IMG/VR virus record: IMGVR_UViG_3300033146_001452
Coordinates: 1-21,559 of that record
Strand: one strand, 5' to 3'
DNA length: 21,559 bases
Source: a virus
Part shown: positions 19,826 to 21,559 of the stretch, in pieces
Numbering within the stretch: position 1 is the first letter of the stretch
Layout: every line of letters starts with the position of its first letter
Program-made: the position numbers and the translations under genes
Notes under the pieces: generated by a model
The model's input: the letters and a program-made list of their open reading frames with translations, nothing else
Databases searched by the model: none
What the model was told of the DNA's origin: nothing

Positions 19826-20164
19826 TTACGATAACTTATCTAATATCTCTTTATCTGTTATAATGTCTTTAAATTGTAGTCATCTACTCCTTAGATACTG
19901 ATATACTTTGTTATAGTTTAATCAGTAATGAGCACAGTTTGCACTTAGTGATGATCTTAATCAGTTTCGTTCTTTCTTCTTATATCATCTCTTAGTCTGT
20001 CAAGCATAATTGTTTTCTTCTTCTATTAACTCTTTTATACTTATCTCTCAATATTTATACTTTTCTCGTCTAGCATTAAATCATACAAGACTTACGCTTT
20101 CTAGATCATGTTTCTCACAATACTGTTTGTGCAGCTTATGATGTTTAATTATAACTCATTGCAT
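19826..20164 (-). CDS. DNA-binding-like small protein, 112 aa (start uncertain)
   Basis: From ATG at 20164 (MQGVIIKHHKLHKQYCEKHD) to TAA at 19826-19828. The last 45 residues contain LRSSLSANCAHYGLNYNKV and QYLRSRGLQFKDIITDKE, a helix-turn-helix pattern ('ANCAHYGLNYNKVYQYL') like the small DNA-binding domains found near phage HNH nucleases. The middle is basic and contains NYAGQTKRYGKKKERNG. No HNH catalytic pair is visible. The frame stays open upstream to 20206 and reads RRQNDKTLLNNNEL before the ATG, which looks protein-like, so a longer ancestral gene broken by TAA codons at 20207 and 20246 is possible. Function: probably nucleic-acid binding; otherwise unknown. Confidence 0.6.
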
Positions 20165-20219
20165 CAATTCATTGTTATTAAGTAAAGTCTTATCGTTTTG
20201 CCGACGTTAGCAATACGTT

Positions 20220-20597
20220 CTATTCTTTATATAGTCATTTATCGTTTAAAAGCTGTATTGTTCATCATCTTGTATTAACAAAGTTCGGTCATAAATTTAA
20301 TAACTCTTCTTTTGTTATCTTAGGCATATGTTTTTCTATAATATTTTTTATTCTATTCATTTCCAATCATCAAAAATATTTTCATTCTACATCTTTAGAC
20401 ATTTGCGACAAATCTTTCATTATATCTAACATCCAATCTTTCTCTTCTTGTAACACCCAATCATCAGAGTTCTCTATAAGTTTGGCTGGCAAATAATACC
20501 AAGTCTTTATTTTATCTACCATTTCACACCTATATTCAACACTACTAATACGATACGCTACCAATCATAGCTTTTTATGTTTATAAGTCTTTTGCAT
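20220..20597 (-). CDS. Unknown protein, 125 aa
   Basis: ATG at 20597 (MQKTYKHKKLGLVAYRISS), TAG at 20220-20222. TGA as Gly joins what would otherwise be two fragments. Aromatic and acidic N-terminal half (EYRCEMVDKIKTWYYLPAKL, NSDDWVLQEEKDWMLDIM), then a helix (LEMNRIKNIIEKHMPKITK) and a C-terminus reading GPNFVNTRGGTIQLLNDKG. No recognisable motif, no membrane segment. The last 35 residues may instead belong to a reading shifted into frame with the downstream small DNA-binding gene, as noted in the findings. It lies 84 bases after rtcB and 55 bases before the next gene. I do not recognise it. Confidence 0.6.
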
Positions 20598-20681
20598 CTT
20601 TATCTAATATATCAAATAAAAGTTTCTCTGCTTCTACAATAGCATTTATCTTTTTTTAGTCTAAGTATAATATAAAATTAT

Positions 20682-21559
20682 TTATCACTTTATAACAGCT
20701 AAAGGCGTAAGTTCTGTCTTTATTTTAACTAAATCTTTTTGTTCTTCCATTACAGTATCTATATTTTTATATGCACTAGGTGCTTCATCTAAATCTTTTA
20801 TCTCTTTAATAGAGTGTATTATTCATTGTTTATTTAATAAGTCCTGCTCCTCTTTTAAATTAAGACTTCTTTGTGCTTCTCTTCTTCACATATTTCTACC
20901 AGCTCAATGACTACAAGACATAAAACTTTCTTTATTGCCTAATCATTCTACAATATATGATTTTGTTCATTGGCTTCAAGGTATAATACCTATCTCTCAT
21001 TTTCTAGCACTAGTGGCTCATTTTCTATGCACCCACACATTTTTTCATCAATGACTTTCTAACCTAGCATAATTATGAGCTATATTGATAAATTCTAACT
21101 CCTCTGTTTTTATAAATTTATTAAAACTATCTAAACATCTATTCATCATAAGTTTTCTATTTGCCAGTGCATAATCTATACAATAATTCATTTCTCTTAT
21201 ATATGCTTTTCACTCTTCACTATCAACTGGTAAAAAAGCTAAGTCCTTTATTACTTGTGAGTACCACTTATTATTTAACTCAATAGCTCTTTTATTATAA
21301 TAGTCTGCAACCTGTTTTCATAAATTTCTACTTCAGCTATGTATCATTATCCAAATATGTCCATCATCTCATTTTTGTATTTCTATAAAGTGATTTCATC
21401 ATCATAACGTTCCTAACTGATATAATGAATTATCATATTCTCTACAACAAACCTCATCTAATTGGTGGTTTTTTAAAGTAAGTTCTGAATGTTGCATTTC
21501 ACTATGTTTATTAAATCACACTGGAATAACACCTTTAATTTCTTCAATTATTTTCAAAA
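20682..21559 (-). CDS. rtcB: RNA ligase RtcB, 3' part (N-terminus off window)
   Basis: About 291 residues are visible, open to the window edge, ending VIKG with the final Gly written TGA just before TAA. RtcB joins 2',3'-cyclic phosphate (or 3'-phosphate) ends to 5'-OH RNA ends using GTP and Mn2+. Visible signature blocks in order: LYQLGTLGGGNHFIE (Asn-His metal ligands; the GGG is three TGA codons, 21396-21404), IMIHSGSRNLGKQVADYYN (metal His), GVHRKGATSARKGE (His), GIIPGSQGTKSYIVEGLG, and CSHGAGRNMGRREA, whose His is the GMP-accepting residue in characterised RtcB. All four His/Asn sets are intact, so the enzyme looks active; the catalytic Cys block lies upstream of the window. About 19 of 25 visible Gly codons are TGA. 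In a phage it may repair tRNAs cut by host nucleases or splice/heal viral RNA. Confidence 0.95.

Noticed and set aside
20581-20655. Protein-like reading KKINAIVEAEKLLFDILDK between rtcB and the next gene
   Set aside because: Open and helical in character, but it has no ATG, GTG or TTG start and overlaps the supported ATG at 20597; kept only as a note.
20685-21404. TGA as selenocysteine or occasional stop read-through
   Set aside because: Many TGA codons per gene, in runs of two and three, all at Gly positions, and no SECIS-like need; wholesale reassignment is the simpler explanation.
1-21559. TGA = tryptophan (code 4) as the recoding
   Set aside because: TGA sits on invariant glycines of RtcB, terminase Walker A and LamG domains, while conserved tryptophans are TGG.

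Overview
The window reads as the structural (late) region of a tailed double-stranded DNA phage whose genes use a reassigned genetic code: UGA is glycine, not stop (translation table 25). That code is known from Absconditabacteria (SR1) and Gracilibacteria (BD1-5), so a virus or prophage of one of these Patescibacteria is the best host inference. Under the standard code the minus strand breaks into fragments. Reading TGA as Gly and stopping only at TAA/TAG gives about 20 long, tightly packed minus-strand genes. In-frame TGA falls on glycines that known families require, for example the GGGNH, HSGSRNLG, PGSxGT and SHGAGR motifs of RtcB, the Walker A of the large terminase and the LamG 'FDG' motif. 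Tryptophan is written TGG, so a TGA=Trp code is rejected.

Layout in the direction of transcription (from high to low coordinates): RtcB RNA ligase (3' part, 21559-20682); three small unknown or DNA-binding-like genes (20597-19421); small terminase-like gene and large terminase (19320-17535); a non-coding gap with a hairpin terminator and a tandem repeat; portal (17357-15432); a small unknown gene; scaffold (14993-14475); major capsid protein (14444-13257) followed by a strong terminator; an adaptor-like gene (13197-12451); a propeller-like tail protein (12447-11002); a tail-tip-like protein (11014-10073); a Gly-rich repeat protein (10065-9205); a 20-residue poly-glycine mini-ORF; two very large virion proteins (9090-6676 and 6652-4046); a 66-aa gene; and three receptor/fibre-type genes with beta-helix and LamG-like domains (3814 to beyond base 1). 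No tape-measure gene is evident. Portal, scaffold, capsid, adaptor, nozzle and two large internal-type proteins in this order fit a short-tailed (podovirus-like) particle best, which is an inference.

No gene supported here lies on the plus strand; plus-strand open frames are shadows. I saw no tRNA, rRNA, CRISPR array, integrase or insertion sequence. Start codons are ATG behind A/T-rich leaders with no visible Shine-Dalgarno sequence. No gene ends in TGA, and several end in tandem TAA/TAG stops.

Points of most interest: the recoding itself; the contrast in TGA use between capsid (about 5 of 27 Gly codons) and terminase or RtcB (about three quarters); the mini-ORF with nine consecutive Gly, six written TGA; a likely +1 frameshift joining two fibre ORFs at tandem UGA codons; an ATGA junction where the old stop now reads as Gly; and a phage-borne RtcB. 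All translations and counts were made by hand from the sequence.
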